A stretch of DNA of 64,000 nucleotides from NCBI RefSeq assembly GCF_964340395.1, contig NC_135559.1, forward strand, positions 3,616,001 to 3,680,000, given 5' to 3'. Origin of the DNA: Glandiceps talaboti. Lineage: Eukaryota; Hemichordata; Enteropneusta; Spengelidae. Every line of letters starts with the position of its first letter. The stretch's first letter is position 1. Below the pieces are notes generated by a model. The model worked only from the letters and a program-made list of their open reading frames with translations, was not told the origin of the DNA and did not search any database. Below are positions 12,701-24,312 of the stretch, in pieces. The translations under genes and the position numbers were made by a program.

Positions 12701-13250
12701 CTGCTCTATTTATCACATGTATCACTATGTAAAATTTGATGAAAACATGGATTCTAATCTGTATTACACATACAACTTGTTAAATACTTACTGGTCCAAA
12801 GGCCATAATTGTATAAAAATTTATCAAGTTATCAAGAAAATACAGAATTCCTGGTACAGCCCACTTGAAGAGTGCTGGCACATCTTTCTTAGGTATGTAG
12901 AACATTTCTTTACATGATTTACCCTCTACAAGAAAGGAATGATGAAATGTTATTACATCCTCATAATTGTACAATAAGATCAACATTATATATCTTTTAC
13001 ATCTGAAAGGCATTTTTATTGGAATGTATTTTCAACTTCCTTTAGTGTTACTACAGCGGCAATCTAAGTTTTTTACAGATAGACACAAACTAAAACTATA
13101 ACTGTTTGTTATAGTAGATTGATGGGTGAAACCATGATACCGGTACGTGGGTGTCTACGACTTGCAGATATAATCAACCTTTAATCAAGACAGTGAGTGA
13201 CTACTTCAGGAAAACATAAATATAGCCACATGAACAGGCACACACACACA

Positions 13251-13298
<48 letters not shown>

Positions 13299-13474
13299 GA
13301 CAGAGAGAGAGAGACCAAGACACTCGAATACATACACATATATACATACAGGCACATAATCAGAGACATGCACACAGACACATACATACATACATACATA
13401 CATACATACATACATACATACATACATACATACATACATACATACATACATACATACATACATACATACATACA

Positions 13475-13506
<32 letters not shown>

Positions 13507-13582
13507 CACATACATACGTACATACATACATACATACATACATACATACATACATACATACATACATACATACATACATACA

Positions 13583-13614
<32 letters not shown>

Positions 13615-14939
13615 CACATACATACGTACATACATACATACATACATACATACATACATACATACATACATACATACATACATACATACATACATACATA
13701 CATACATACATACATAAATTTCAAAATTAGGCATACACAGATACACACACACATGATGTGACACATTCTATACTATAAAGTGTTTGTACCTTCACTTAGT
13801 TCAACTATGCACTTGATAATAAATCTATCAACATTTGATAGCAATGATCAACATCTAAGATATAATATAATATACATATATATACCTTTGACCATGAGTC
13901 TTATGGCTAGAGTACTGCAGATTATCAACTTGACTAACTCAGCACACACATTTACTGTTACTGGTAAATACTCAAACAAATGATCTAGTTAACAAGAGGA
14001 AATAAAGTTTATATAAATGTTTTGTCAAAAAACAGAGTAGGTACAGAGAGCAATCTACAATCATTGGTAAGGATAGTGTTATAAATGTCAGTAGGTAGGT
14101 ATCATCTATAACTGTTCCCCAGGTACTCTGCTTCCCCACCAAAGTGATGATACCAGGTATGGAAAATTCAAATATATGCAACTTTTACCAGATCCCTTCA
14201 TCTCTTGCATGCAAACATTATAGTTCAAATACGCCATACACCACCCACAGTTAATCATCTGGCAATACAAATAGAATATTTGAGTACATCTTTATTTACG
14301 CACAGAGCACAGTGCAATAAACCTTACAGGTTAATGTTAAAGGTAAACTGATCTGGAAGTCAAATTTCCACCTAAGTTGCCCTCTTTAGTTCTTAACAAA
14401 TTTTAAGCATTTGACTCCTGTCATTCCTTTGTCATTTACTATAAATTCAGTGATTGAGACTCTTGCTGATTTGGGTGACCCTACAGTGCCCTCTCTGGCA
14501 AGAATAAGCAAGTGTCTGGACAGTCAATGTCATCTACAGTCATGGTGGCGGTGACACTTGTTCATGAACAAAGTGCGCGAGGAGGGGGGGGGGGAGCTGA
14601 GAACATGCCAATTGTGTAGAGAAGTTGGGTAAGGGCTTGTTACCAGGAATCCAATAAAAAGAAGATAGAGAGGAGGAAAAGGAGATGCAGAGAAATATGA
14701 AGAAAATGGTCTTTATTTCTGTCACTTTTTTTTTAAATCGACCAACACATCATTGCCATGTAAACATAACAAAATAACAAAAAATAGGGTCCCCAACCTT
14801 CATTTGCTGATACTCTTATCAACAAAATTCTTGATGTTCCAAGACAGACATACAGACTTCCAAGTAATATTGTAATCCATACTGCTCTGTCAGAAATACA
14901 CTCCTGTAGTGCCTGTCTCTTCTTGGCAAAGAAATCCAT
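9781..14939 (-). CDS. SLC35A5: SLC35A5-like nucleotide-sugar transporter, complete, six coding exons
   Basis: Multi-pass membrane protein of the nucleotide-sugar transporter family, expected in the Golgi/ER; substrate of SLC35A5-type members is not settled from sequence. Exons (minus strand): 14798-14939, 13886-13984, 12792-12925, 12118-12185, 10175-10928, 9781-9849. They add up to 421 residues, close to 424 in human SLC35A5, with matching phases at all junctions. Landmarks: LGTSRILLIRVSANE (exon 1), EYLPVTVNVCAELVKL (exon 2), WAVPGILYFLDNLI (exon 3), AVAVLLSNFVVITTSILFR (exon 4), ANIYNEKIFKEG, QNSKLYIFGVIFN, FRDNMFHV and FLQAPVVLLAIFVYNASK (exon 5). Start chosen at the ATG giving MDFFAKKRQ, just before TM1. 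The last exon is inferred: reading through the donor at 10173-10174 would give a stop three codons later, whereas splicing adds an acidic tail of seven glutamates ending DSV, similar to the acidic C-terminus of the human protein. Ortholog assignment is strong. Confidence 0.93.
10976..11717. other. SLC35A5 intron DNA with possible degraded repeat
   Basis: An (AAT)n run at about 10977-10997 is followed by a segment near 11090-11250 that looks like a degraded dispersed repeat. No exon is needed here for the transporter model. Confidence 0.35.
11718..11979. mobile_element. MITE family A copy 2
   Basis: Same orientation as the 6080 copy: AGGGAACTTGCAAACCCACC at the left end, ACTGCAAGTTGTCTA at the right end, with the shared internal body. 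It lies in an intron of the SLC35A5-like gene. Confidence 0.75.
12252..12616. mobile_element. MITE family B copy 1
   Basis: Ends AATTATGTGGTTCTGATTAC and the inverted CCGGAACCAAACAATTATTT, with a body shared in reverse orientation with 19395-19763. It is AT-rich, about 365 bp and non-coding, and lies in an intron of the SLC35A5-like gene. Confidence 0.7.
13237..13720. repeat. (CA)n and (CATA)n microsatellite, ~480 bp
   Basis: A CA run, a mixed section, then about 340 bp of nearly pure CATA. Two interruptions near 13503-13519 and 13611-13627 are identical (CATATACACATACATACG), pointing to an internal duplication of about 108 bp. It sits in an intron of the SLC35A5-like gene. Confidence 0.95.
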
Positions 14940-15825
14940 TATTCCTTCTTCACATAGTAGCAATTACCATAACTAAAATTCAAAAGAGAAATTATAAATG
15001 AAGATGTTTATTAATGTCACTAATTTTTACCCCCCTGTGTTACCTGTTAATTCTTAATCTAGAAAACAATGACTCATTGCAATGGTTGTAGTGGTAAAAA
15101 ATAAGTATGTGTAGAAATATTCAAATTTGATTCAAATCAGGATCGTCGCAACAGTTTTACAATATGTTGAATCACATTGAACTCTGAAGTAATATAGTAG
15201 AAGAATTCAATAGCCATATCACACAGGAATACAGGAAAACATAGCCCATCCAAATTATCCCTGAGCCTATGACAAGCACAGCCACATGACAAACAATACC
15301 CAGCAGAGATCATGGTAATCTTCTGTACCTTCGATGATTTTGATAGCTTCAAGTGTATTATTTGGAATAGTTTAAGTAAATATTTACTTAACATTTTTGT
15401 GACTGAAAGGTATGACTACTTTCATCCACTTTCAGTTTATACACATTATCTTTACTATCAGAGTCCCTGTATCTTGATTTTATGATATTTTAGCAGTGAT
15501 ACATAATTGCTGCTCCACAGCCGGTTGTCGAAATGCAAACCAATTATTCATTTCTCTGAGACTTTTTGAGCAATGCATAACCACTCAAAAAGTCTCGGCA
15601 AGCAGCCATTCAGCTGGGCATGTACTGGAGTCATGCATGCACACAATAACGCTGACACTTGTGACATTGTCGATATGGAAACTTTTTTGAATGGTTGTGC
15701 GCTGCACAAGAAATGAAATAATAGGTTTCCATTTGGTGTTTTAAGGTAAAATGGAAGCATTTGAAGAGTTCTGTGTGATTGATTTGTTGGGAATGTTCAG
15801 CGACGAGAAATATCATGGTCCAGGG
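14940..15825. other. 5' flank of SLC35A5-like gene; short hairpin
   Basis: No conserved coding segment was recognised on either strand. A 13-bp perfect stem GAGACTTTTTGAG at 15558-15570 pairs with 15584-15596, leaving a 13-nt loop. The SLC35A5 promoter should lie near the start of this stretch, but no TATA-like or initiator signal could be assigned confidently. Confidence 0.4.
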
Positions 15826-16729
15826 CACAGGCATTTGTTTCCCGAGTTATGGCTCAGAATATTTGTATCAGAATACAATAAAATGATGATAATATCGTTA
15901 ATATTGACGTATTAAACCAACACTATATGAAAGGGGTAAAATTACACTTGTTTCTGTGATCGCGCAGTTTCACTAAATGCGAAGGAAGACACAAGGTATG
16001 AAAGGCAGCCGCCATTACCGTACGTAAACATGAACGTTCAACCGGCCGTTGTACTGGGCAAACATTTCGAAGATTTTACCTTCCGTCACTTCCTGGCTCC
16101 TAAATTTAATAATCTTCCGATAAATCGTGTCGTTGTTACAATCGGACCACACTTACCAAAGATATCAACGGATTTCTGACGCCATGTAGGGGAATTGGAG
16201 CAGATAAATTTTTTCTAACTACCTTCCGAGAACGTGATTGGATATCGATGTCTACATGTTAAATGGAGAGCCGTTATCGGCTGTAACATGTGCTGCTGTT
16301 ACATAAAAGGGCTAGGACAATATGCAAAATAGGTAGTTAGAAAAAATTTATCTGCTCCAATTCCCCTACATGGCGTCAGAAATCCGTTGATATCTTTGGT
16401 AAGTGTGGTCCGATTGTAACAACGACACGATTTATCGGAAGATTATTAAATTTAGGAGCCAGGAAGTGACGGAAGGTAAAATCTTCGAAATGTTTGCCCA
16501 GTACAACGGCCGGTTGAACGTTCATGTTTACGTACGGTAATGGCGGCTGCCTTTCATACCTTGTGTCTTCCTTCGCATTTAGTGAAACTGCGCGATCACA
16601 GAAACAAGTGTAATTTTACCCCTTTCATATAGTGTTGGTTTAATACGTCAATATTAACGATATTATCATCATTTTATTGTATTCTGATACAAATATTCTG
16701 AGCCATAACTCGGGAAACAAATGCCTGTG
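15826..16729. mobile_element. 904-bp foldback transposon with 399-bp inverted arms and 8-bp target duplication
   Basis: Left arm 15826-16224 and right arm 16331-16729 are the same length and appear to be perfect or near-perfect inverted copies, with a 106-bp unique loop between them. Terminal sequence is CACAGGCATTTGTTTCCCGA. The octamer GTCCAGGG immediately flanks both ends (15818-15825 and 16730-16737), a clean 8-bp target-site duplication. Eight-bp duplications and CA-ended termini fit the hAT or P superfamilies. No transposase is encoded, so it is a non-autonomous foldback element. The arm identity suggests recent insertion or ongoing arm homogenisation. Confidence 0.9.
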
Positions 16730-16978
16730 GTCCAGGGTATCGTGGGTGGTGGCACTAGCCATTTCAGTGAGGAACGACTAGGGCCACCGCAGTGGCAGTA
16801 GTCTCTCCAGTGAGGGCCGGCTTCTGACATGGGGTGGTACTACTACTAGGCTTGTATTCTTATCACTCTGACTGTCTGCCTGGTGAGCTATAGATCTACC
16901 GTGTCTATATAAGACACGTGGCACCACAGGAAAAATATTAAATAAATAAGGCAGGTCAAACGGGGTCGTCCACACAAT

Positions 16979-17092
16979 AACTCTGGATGTATACGCGGCG
17001 GGGTTTCTATACGTCTTCTCCCCTCCGCTATGGTTCTTTCCTTGGGTAGAAGACGTGTCGAAACCCCACAGTGCAGCGTATACATCCAGAGC
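16979..17092. mobile_element. small palindromic MITE
   Basis: CTCTGGATGTATACGC at the left pairs with GCGTATACATCCAGAG at the right. The arms continue through GGGGTTTC/GAAACCCC and GTCTTCT/AGAAGAC around a loop of about 30 nt. Whether this is a mobile element or a structured non-coding segment cannot be told from one copy. Confidence 0.6.
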
Positions 17093-17099
17093 TATTTAC

Positions 17100-17689
17100 A
17101 CAACTGTGCATGCCAATGGCAATGACGAGATACTGGCATGTTTACTGCAAAGCCAAAGTGCAATATCGTACGTAGTCCATACTAACTTATCGTTGATTTA
17201 GAGACGTTGAACCCTGAATCGGGTATTTCAGGGTCTCCCTATCTTTACCCTTTAAAAGGAGTGTTGCTAAATTAACTCAAATAAGAAGAAACTGTCGAAA
17301 TCATAGGTTTTCACCGATAATATTACCTGTGAGTGGTGTTTTGGACTTCGAGACAGGAACCATATTGGATTTTGCGTCGCTGTGCGCATGCCTGACCAAT
17401 TCGGCAAAGTGAAGCTGCAAAGTGATTGACTGAAGCGTAGAATCATGCGTGAAAAGGTCGTGTAAGGTCACAACCCCACAACATTATCACCGATGCATAT
17501 GACAGTTACAACGTTGTAATAATACTTGAATGACCACTGGCACAGGAAGCTTACACCTGACTCTTAGTGGCATCTAAATGGTAAAATAATTGTATAATTG
17601 TAAATTTTGTTTTGACCTGAACGAGGACATGTACATGTTTAAATGATGTAGTACTACTACTAGGCTAAAGTAAAGGCAGGGACTCAAAT
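17100..17689. other. intergenic DNA without recognised feature
   Basis: No gene or clear repeat was recognised between two small inverted-repeat segments. Confidence 0.35.
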
Positions 17690-17761
17690 AATCCTGCTTG
17701 CAGACGGAGTAATTCGGAACGCGATCTGTCCCTCCAGTATACCGTCTGCAAGCGGGATTTG
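17690..17761. repeat. short inverted repeat
   Basis: AATCCTGCTTGCAGACGG pairs imperfectly with CCGTCTGCAAGCGGGATT around a 30-nt loop. Probably a small MITE. Confidence 0.5.
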
Positions 17762-17832
17762 GGCGCACGTAATTTAGGAAACATGGTCTCCAAGAACTCT
17801 GACCTTCGATGGCGACGGATTACTTAGTCCCA

Positions 17833-18424
17833 ATTTAAACTCGTCTTATTTCAACTCACCCCATTCAACTCAACGCAATTTCAACTTGCCCCAGTGTCAG
17901 CTCGCCTAAATTTCAGTGCATCGGATTTGTGGGCTGATTGCTTGTTTTTATTTTTCATTTATTTGTTTAACATAAAAAATGGTTTTCTTACCAACAGGAG
18001 GGATAGACATGGATAAACCAAATTGAAAGTCAATATAGGTACGCACGATGTTTTTACATAGAATGATAGATCTACCATTCGTCATATATAATTTATAAAC
18101 CAGGACAGGAAATGCAATCGTGAGCACATCACACTAATCCTATTTTAACTCCACTCACTTCCAGGAATTGATCCAGCCAGACTTTGCACTTTATTATGAT
18201 AGACATCAAGATGAACGATGGGCACAAATAGTCAGAGAATAATACCTCATATTGCGTATTTTGCATGTCACGTTAGTCTTAATTCTATCAGTGCATTCCC
18301 GATTTGCCTACATGCACTTGTAAATCACATCTACAAATAAATTTTACTACATGATTTTGAAAGGGGTTGAGGCGAGTTGAAAATGGGGCGAGTTAATATT
18401 GGGGTAAGTTGAAATTGAGGTGAA
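17833..18424. mobile_element. degenerate terminal-inverted-repeat element
   Basis: The left segment repeats short CAACTCACCCCA / CAACTTGCCCCA motifs (17853-17910). The right segment (18366-18424) has the complementary GGCGAGTTGAAAATGGGGCG type. The 450 bp between carry no coding sequence. It looks like an old non-autonomous DNA element with subrepeats in its ends. Confidence 0.5.
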
Positions 18425-18897
18425 GTGAATTGCAACCATCTTCAGTATCTCCGTCCCACTTGGGACCAACAATGCACCATCTTTCGTTCTCTTATGATAA
18501 ACTGAAGGAAATGCTTAAGGAATCTACTGTACTTCCTTTATGTGGCCCTTGCTTTTGAAATATTAGCACATATGAGTATTCATAGACAAAATGAAACAAA
18601 GCAAATGATATATTTATTTACTTCAAAAGTATGTCTGTGGTCTTGCTATTAAAGATGTTTACCTATGCATATTAATGAAGATTAACAGGCGAGGGTGCCA
18701 AAACAATTTTTTGCAATGAAACGGATGTCATACATGAATGATATAAACATGATATATTTTTACAAGAATTTGTTGGCGTTCTCATATAATTAATATTTAT
18801 GAAAACTGTAGAAGTGAACTCTTGAAAATAAGCAGCAAAACAAAGTTAACATTTCGTATTCTTTGTTAGTAGATTAATAGTACTAGTAGAGGACATC

Positions 18898-21800
18898 ATG
18901 GCAAGTTCTGATGTTTATGAGGACAAACCTCAAGTAGGGGTGTGGAGGAAGTTCTTGATTGAGATGAGCAGAGAGATGAGGGATGAAGACTTACAGCGTG
19001 CCAAAGTAGCAGCTAGAGATAACATTGGTAGTAAAGGTTTTGAAGAAATCACCAACGCACTAACTTTCTTTGAGACGTTGGAAAGAAACGGATTGATTGG
19101 AGAAGATAACACAGATTATTTGAAACAAATATTTGAAAGTATTCACCTTAATACAGTGTTAAAAGAGTTGAATGAGTACAAGGAATTGAGAAAGGAATAC
19201 TTAAAGAAAAGAGGTGAGATTATGTGTAGGAGACCGGGTGCTGTGTTTGTTGGCAGAGAAGAATATTTGGAGGAAGTGATAACCAAGCTGAAATCTGAGT
19301 CAGATCGGATCACCTGTGTTAGTATCTGTGGTTTGGCTGGGATGGGAAAAACTGAGCTAGCGTTGGAAGTGTGTTCTAGAATGGATTACAGGTAAGGCCT
19401 AAAAAAAAATAATTGTTTGGTTCTGGTTACCTGACCCCATCTAGTTTTTCATTGCCAACCCTAAACTTTGTTTACATATATTCAAGAAAAAATTATAAAA
19501 TAAAATTGTAAAAATTGTGTGAACTCTTACAAGAAATAGTGGATGCTGAAACTGGCATCAACTTAAAAAGACAATATGAAACTGTTCTTCCAATCTGAAA
19601 TGGCTGTACATCTGATGAGAAGAAACCAATAACACAGAGACCATATGGAAAACAACGGAAAACATAACTACCTGAACTAGACATTTACACATGAAAAAAA
19701 ATCTACCTACCCCACCTATTCTAAATTGAGCATAATCAGAACCACACAATTTTTTTAAGCCTCAGGTAAAATAAAAGGTTGGGGGACTGTGGATAAATAC
19801 AGTATTATTTTATTTTTACTTCTTTACATTATTACATCTTCAGTTTGCCATTTAATAAAGACAACATTTTTTGGCTTTGGTCAAAATGACAAATACTGTG
19901 TTTTCTTGTGGGTCACCACATGGTAAGAGATAAGGGGAACACCAAATTTTGGTGGGTCATCAGGGCGTACCATGTATATTGATTTATATAACATGACTTT
20001 GTTATATATTCATACTCAGGGCATACCATGTATATTGATTTATATAACATAACTTTATTATATATTCATACTCAGGGCATACCATGTATATTGATTTATG
20101 TAACATAACTTTATTATATATTCATACTCAGGGCATACCATGTATATTGATTTATGTAACATAACTTTATTATATATTCATACTCAGGGTATACCATGTA
20201 TATTGATTTAAATAACATAACTTTATTGTATATTCATATTTAGGGCATACCATGTAAGCCTGAGAGAGAAGAAATCACTTCAAGAAGTTCTTCTGGAGAT
20301 GCTCACTTCTCTTGGGGTGAACGTGACCTTTGACACAGCAGATTTTGTGATGCTGAAAGACTGGTGTGCCTCCTGTAAAATAGGTAAGGTAGATAATTTA
20401 AAAGTTAAAAGGGTCAAAGTGTAAAGGTGAAAACAGGGAAAGTGGAGGTTCAAAGTTTAAAGGTCAAATATGTAAAGTGGAGTTGTATACAAATTGTGAT
20501 GAAGTTTATTTCTGATCATAAATCACCCTAGTATGTGTAAACCAAAGGTACCAGTAATCTTATTCTTAGATATATATGTTCTGCATTCTTTCTTTCTTTC
20601 TTTCTTTTTTTCTTACAGAAATGATTTTTAAATTTTGATACAGTGTGAGTTATAATTTTGTTAGAAAACACTAACTTTATTACCAATTTACCTTCCATTT
20701 CAAATGGTGTGGTAACTATGCTTCAGTTGAAAAGACCTTTAAAAGCAAACAGAGAGGGCGCTCAATAGTTTGAAGACACACGATGTTAAAACATAGTCTT
20801 TTTAATGTAATATGTGAATTAATTTTAGATACCATCCTGTTCATTGACAATGCTGATAAAGTGATGGAACCAGAGAGTCGTGTTTGTGATGACTTCCATA
20901 ACATTCTCCTTGAACTTCTACGCACCAAAAACAAGCGACTCAAAATAATCATGACTTCGAGATATGCGTTTAGTGAGGTACGTTTTGGGCATGTTGCTTT
21001 CAAGCAAATAGAGTTGAAGCCATTTGAAATCTATGAATCTATAAATCTACTCCAAAAATTAGCAAGTATTTCATATGAAGAAGCGACTGAGTTGGCCACA
21101 CTGACTGGCAATCTACCATTGGCTTTGAGGATCATAGCTAGCCGTCTAAAAGATGGAGGGGTTTTACCCAGGGATATCATTATGCAGCTTGACCCTGTCA
21201 AACAGAGGACTATGAAAACATTAGATTATCCAGTACATGAGGAATTGAAGTCAACTTTTAGTGAAAGCCCAGTTGATCAATGCTTGCAGTTAGTTTTTGA
21301 AGCATTACCCGATGCATTAAAAAACGCATGGTTGAAACTCTCTGTGTTTCCCAGTACATTCGATGAGTTAGCCGCACATGGTGTATTAGGTGAAGAAGAA
21401 CTTAGTGCAGCTAAGATAGATATACTTCAGCCTTTAGTCAGCCTTTGGAAAGTTGTTCAGGCAGAAACAAATGTAAGCTTTGAAAATCTCAAAAATTATA
21501 AAGCTGTTGCAAAATACAGTCTACATCCACTCGTACGTTCTTTCTTACAAGAGATTCCTAAGGAGAAGAAATTACAAAATTCTGTGAAACAGGCAGAGAG
21601 AAATTATGTCAACTTTTATGACCAGCTGCTACGACAGAATGCAAAAAAAGTTGAGAAGAATTACACGGAAGTGATGAAATTCATGGTTCAAAACAACCAG
21701 ACAAATCTGGATTATTATGTAGAATTGATGATGCAGTTGAAGATGAATCCTGCATTAGAGAGTAAGAAAGATCACAAAATGGCCCTATCTCTCTTCCTGA

Positions 21801-22710
21801 TGTATGAATATTATCTAGACCCAGATCGCAGAATTGAAATATTTGATAATTTTGCCCAAAGTTACAAAGAAAGGGGCAGCCAGGTAGAATACTGTTTCAT
21901 GAGAGCTTTTGAAGCAGATTCCTATATTCCTAAGGCTTATCATAATGTTGCAAAACAGAAACTACAGGAGCCATTTCAAATTTTGAAGAGCTTAGAAAAG
22001 GATGCAGTTTCATCTACAGAGATGTATAAGTTAACTTTAGCAACTTGTGAGTATGTGCAAGCAAGATGCTTAGTATGGGAAAAGGGTCAACGTGCAGCCA
22101 TCAAGCTTTACGAAAAGTCATTAGCTGTGCGCACGCAATTGTTGAAAAATCACACATACGTAGCACGTACCTTGAATGCTATTGGTCATGCATACTATAG
22201 CCTAGACGAGTTTAATGACTCGGCTAAGTATCATAAAGAAGCTGTGGATGTGCTGAGCAGTGTGGCCAAAGATGGTCCCCATCTTGATATGCCCATATTC
22301 TTGACAAACGTTGGTACATGCTGCCATGCAATGGGAAATAGTGCAGCAGATCGTAAAGATACAGAGGAAAGTGAGCGCAAATATTATGAAGCTTTGTCAT
22401 ATTATGATAAGGCTTTGCAAATTGAGAAAAGCATGAATTTATATGGTTATTCAAAAACTGCTGTTTGCTTGAAAAACAAAGCCCTAACGTACAGTGAAAT
22501 GAAAAAGTATGATGAAGCATTGACCTTGGCACATGACGCTATGGATATTAGGAAGCGGTTGCTAGGAGACAATCATCCAGATACAGCAAGAAGTGTCTAC
22601 TTTGTTGGGTCTCTGTACCAAAGTCTTGCCAAGGAAGCCAAAGACAAAGGAAAGAAAACAGGAAATGCTGAAGATAGAGGTATGTATGTATGTATGTATG
22701 TATGTATGTA

Positions 22711-22763
<53 letters not shown>

Positions 22764-23781
22764 ATGTATGTATGTGTGTGTATGTATGTATGTATGTATG
22801 TATGTATGTATGTATGCATGCATGCATGCATGCATGTGTGTGTACATGTGTGTGTGTGGGGGTGGGGGGTGGTGGTGGTGGAGTATGTGATGGGATACAC
22901 TTGTATCACCAATAATTTCATATTTCTATTATTCAGAAAAAAGCTTCAGCCTCTACAAAAAAGCTATGGAGTTTTACAAGAGAGCTGCTGAAATTGAAGT
23001 ATCACTGGAACCAGAGAGAAGAAGTTGCAATTACCCAGATGTGAAGAAAAACATAGAAATTGTTTTGAAAGCACTAGGCAGGAATAATGAAATATCTCAA
23101 TATAAAGCATTATTCTTGGTAAGTTTTGAATATGTTTTATATCTCAAATATTACTTAAATGAAGATATAGATAATAATAGTACATAAATGTTTTGTTATG
23201 GACATCACATGGTTAACTTAATCCAATAGAGTTATGAAGATGTTAGGTGCCATACCATTGGTTTTGGTCTGACTAGGTAAAATCTACCTCTTTCCCCATT
23301 GGTTTAGCAGGGTTCCTACTAGGTACTTAGGTATAGAAAGAAATGTAAGGAAATCTTACCATAATTTGTTTAAGAGGATGGTTATCAGTCCATCTTTATA
23401 ATTTGAGTGGTTAAGGACACTTTTGAAAATACAGACAGATTACTTCAAGCTAGTTCTTAACTCCCCATACACTATCTCTCTCTTTGTTATCTTTTCCTTT
23501 CTTTCAACGTAGTTTGTTATTTGTTTTTAGGTAAATAAACCACTTATTATTTTAGCATATCAGTTTTTCGAATCTATACTTAATTTTAGATGATGTATGC
23601 ACTCTAACATGAACAAAGTTTTTATGGTGTACACACAAATTTGACAGCAAGACTAATGATTTTTTTATAATTCTGATTTTAGGAAGCAACCACCAAGAAG
23701 ATTGCAACTAAGAGTGATAACAGCAGTTGTAGTAGTTCAAGCAGTGCCAGTGATCCAGACAGCAGCAGTGATGAAAAATGA
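18898..23781 (+). CDS. DED-NB-ARC-TPR STAND receptor (NOD-like/APAF1-like), complete, five exons
   Basis: Predicted cytosolic ATP-dependent switch protein; proteins of this layout act in apoptosis or innate immune signalling, with the death-effector domain recruiting adaptors or caspases. Exons: 18898-19391, 20244-20383, 20829-22679, 22937-23118, 23683-23781; phases agree and give 921 residues. Seen in order: DED at about 28-95 (FFETLERNGLIGEDN), Walker A GLAGMGKT at 145-152, Walker B TILFIDNAD at 213-221, sensor MTSR at about 253-256, GNLPLAL at about 305-311, MHD-like LHPLVR near 443-448, helical TPRs from about 575 to 830 (VARTLNAIGHAYYSL, LGDNHPDTARSVYFVGSLYQ), and a Ser/Asp-rich tail ending DSSSDEK. 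Start is the first ATG, directly before the DED. All ATPase signature motifs are intact. What the TPRs sense is unknown. Exon 2 acceptor and stop codon are both embedded in minisatellites. Confidence 0.92.
19395..19763. mobile_element. MITE family B copy 2, at the exon 1 donor of the NB-ARC gene
   Basis: Ends GCCTAAAAAAAAATAATTGT and the inverted ACACAATTTTTTTAAGCC, with a body related to 12252-12616 in the opposite orientation. Its first base lies three nucleotides after the donor GT (19392-19393), so the element may supply part of the donor consensus. Non-coding. Confidence 0.7.
19961..20256 (+). repeat. 56-bp minisatellite spanning the exon 2 splice acceptor
   Basis: Six copies of TACTCAGGGCATACCATGTA occur at an exact 56-bp period (AG at 19962, 20018, 20074, 20130, 20186 and 20242). 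The last copy is the splice acceptor used in the NB-ARC gene model and reads TTTAG followed by GGCATACCATGTA, the first 13 nt of exon 2. Each unit therefore holds intron end plus exon start. If an upstream copy were used and not spliced out again, the next codons would reach a TGA within the unit. Confidence 0.9.
20583..20612. repeat. (TTTC)n microsatellite
   Basis: Short tetranucleotide run in intron 2 of the NB-ARC gene. Confidence 0.8.
22680..22880. repeat. (GTAT)n/(GT)n microsatellite directly after the exon 3 donor
   Basis: The repeat begins within the donor itself: the GTATGT of the splice site at 22680 is the first repeat unit. GTAT, GT and GCAT blocks then continue to a G-rich section near 22880. 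Confidence 0.9.
23199..23682. other. intron 4 of the NB-ARC gene, nothing else seen
   Basis: AT-rich, no repeat structure or second gene recognised. Confidence 0.4.
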
Positions 23782-24312
23782 GAATAGACAATGATGTAGA
23801 CAGTAGTAGTTATCAGAAACAAGACTAGACAATGATATAGACAGTAGCAGTGATGAGAAACAAGACTAGACAATGATATAGGCAGTAGTAGTGATGATGA
23901 GAAACAAGAATAGACAATGATATAGACAGTAGTGATGATGAGAAACAAGACTAGACAATGATATAGACAGTAGTAGTGATGATGATGAGAAACAAGAATA
24001 GACAATGATATAGACAGTAGTAGTGATGAGAAACAAGAATAGACAATGATATAGACAGTAGTAGTGATGAGAAACAAGAATAGACAATGATATAGACAGT
24101 AGTGATGATGAGAAACAAGAATAGACAATGATATAGACAGTAGTGATGATGAGAAACAAGAATAGACAATGATATAGACAGTAGTAGTGATGAGAAACAA
24201 GAATAGACAATGATATAGACAGTAGTAGTGATGAGAAACAAGAATAGACAATGATATAGACAGTAGTAGTGATTAGAAACAAGAATAGACAATGATATAG
24301 ACAGTAGTAGTG
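23748..24312 (+). repeat. ~41-bp minisatellite that begins on the NB-ARC stop codon
   Basis: About thirteen to fourteen units of consensus GACAGTAGTAGTGATGAGAA plus ACAAGAATAGACAATGATATA (41 bp, with shorter and longer variants). The first unit, starting at 23748, encodes the receptor's final DSSSDEK and its TGA. Minus-strand open frames here are an artefact, since the unit contains no stop on that strand. Confidence 0.92.

Noticed and set aside
15137-15394. Minus-strand open frame with a GCACHRLRDNLDG segment upstream of SLC35A5
   Set aside because: No homology recognised, no splice context, and the transporter already has a good start at 14939.
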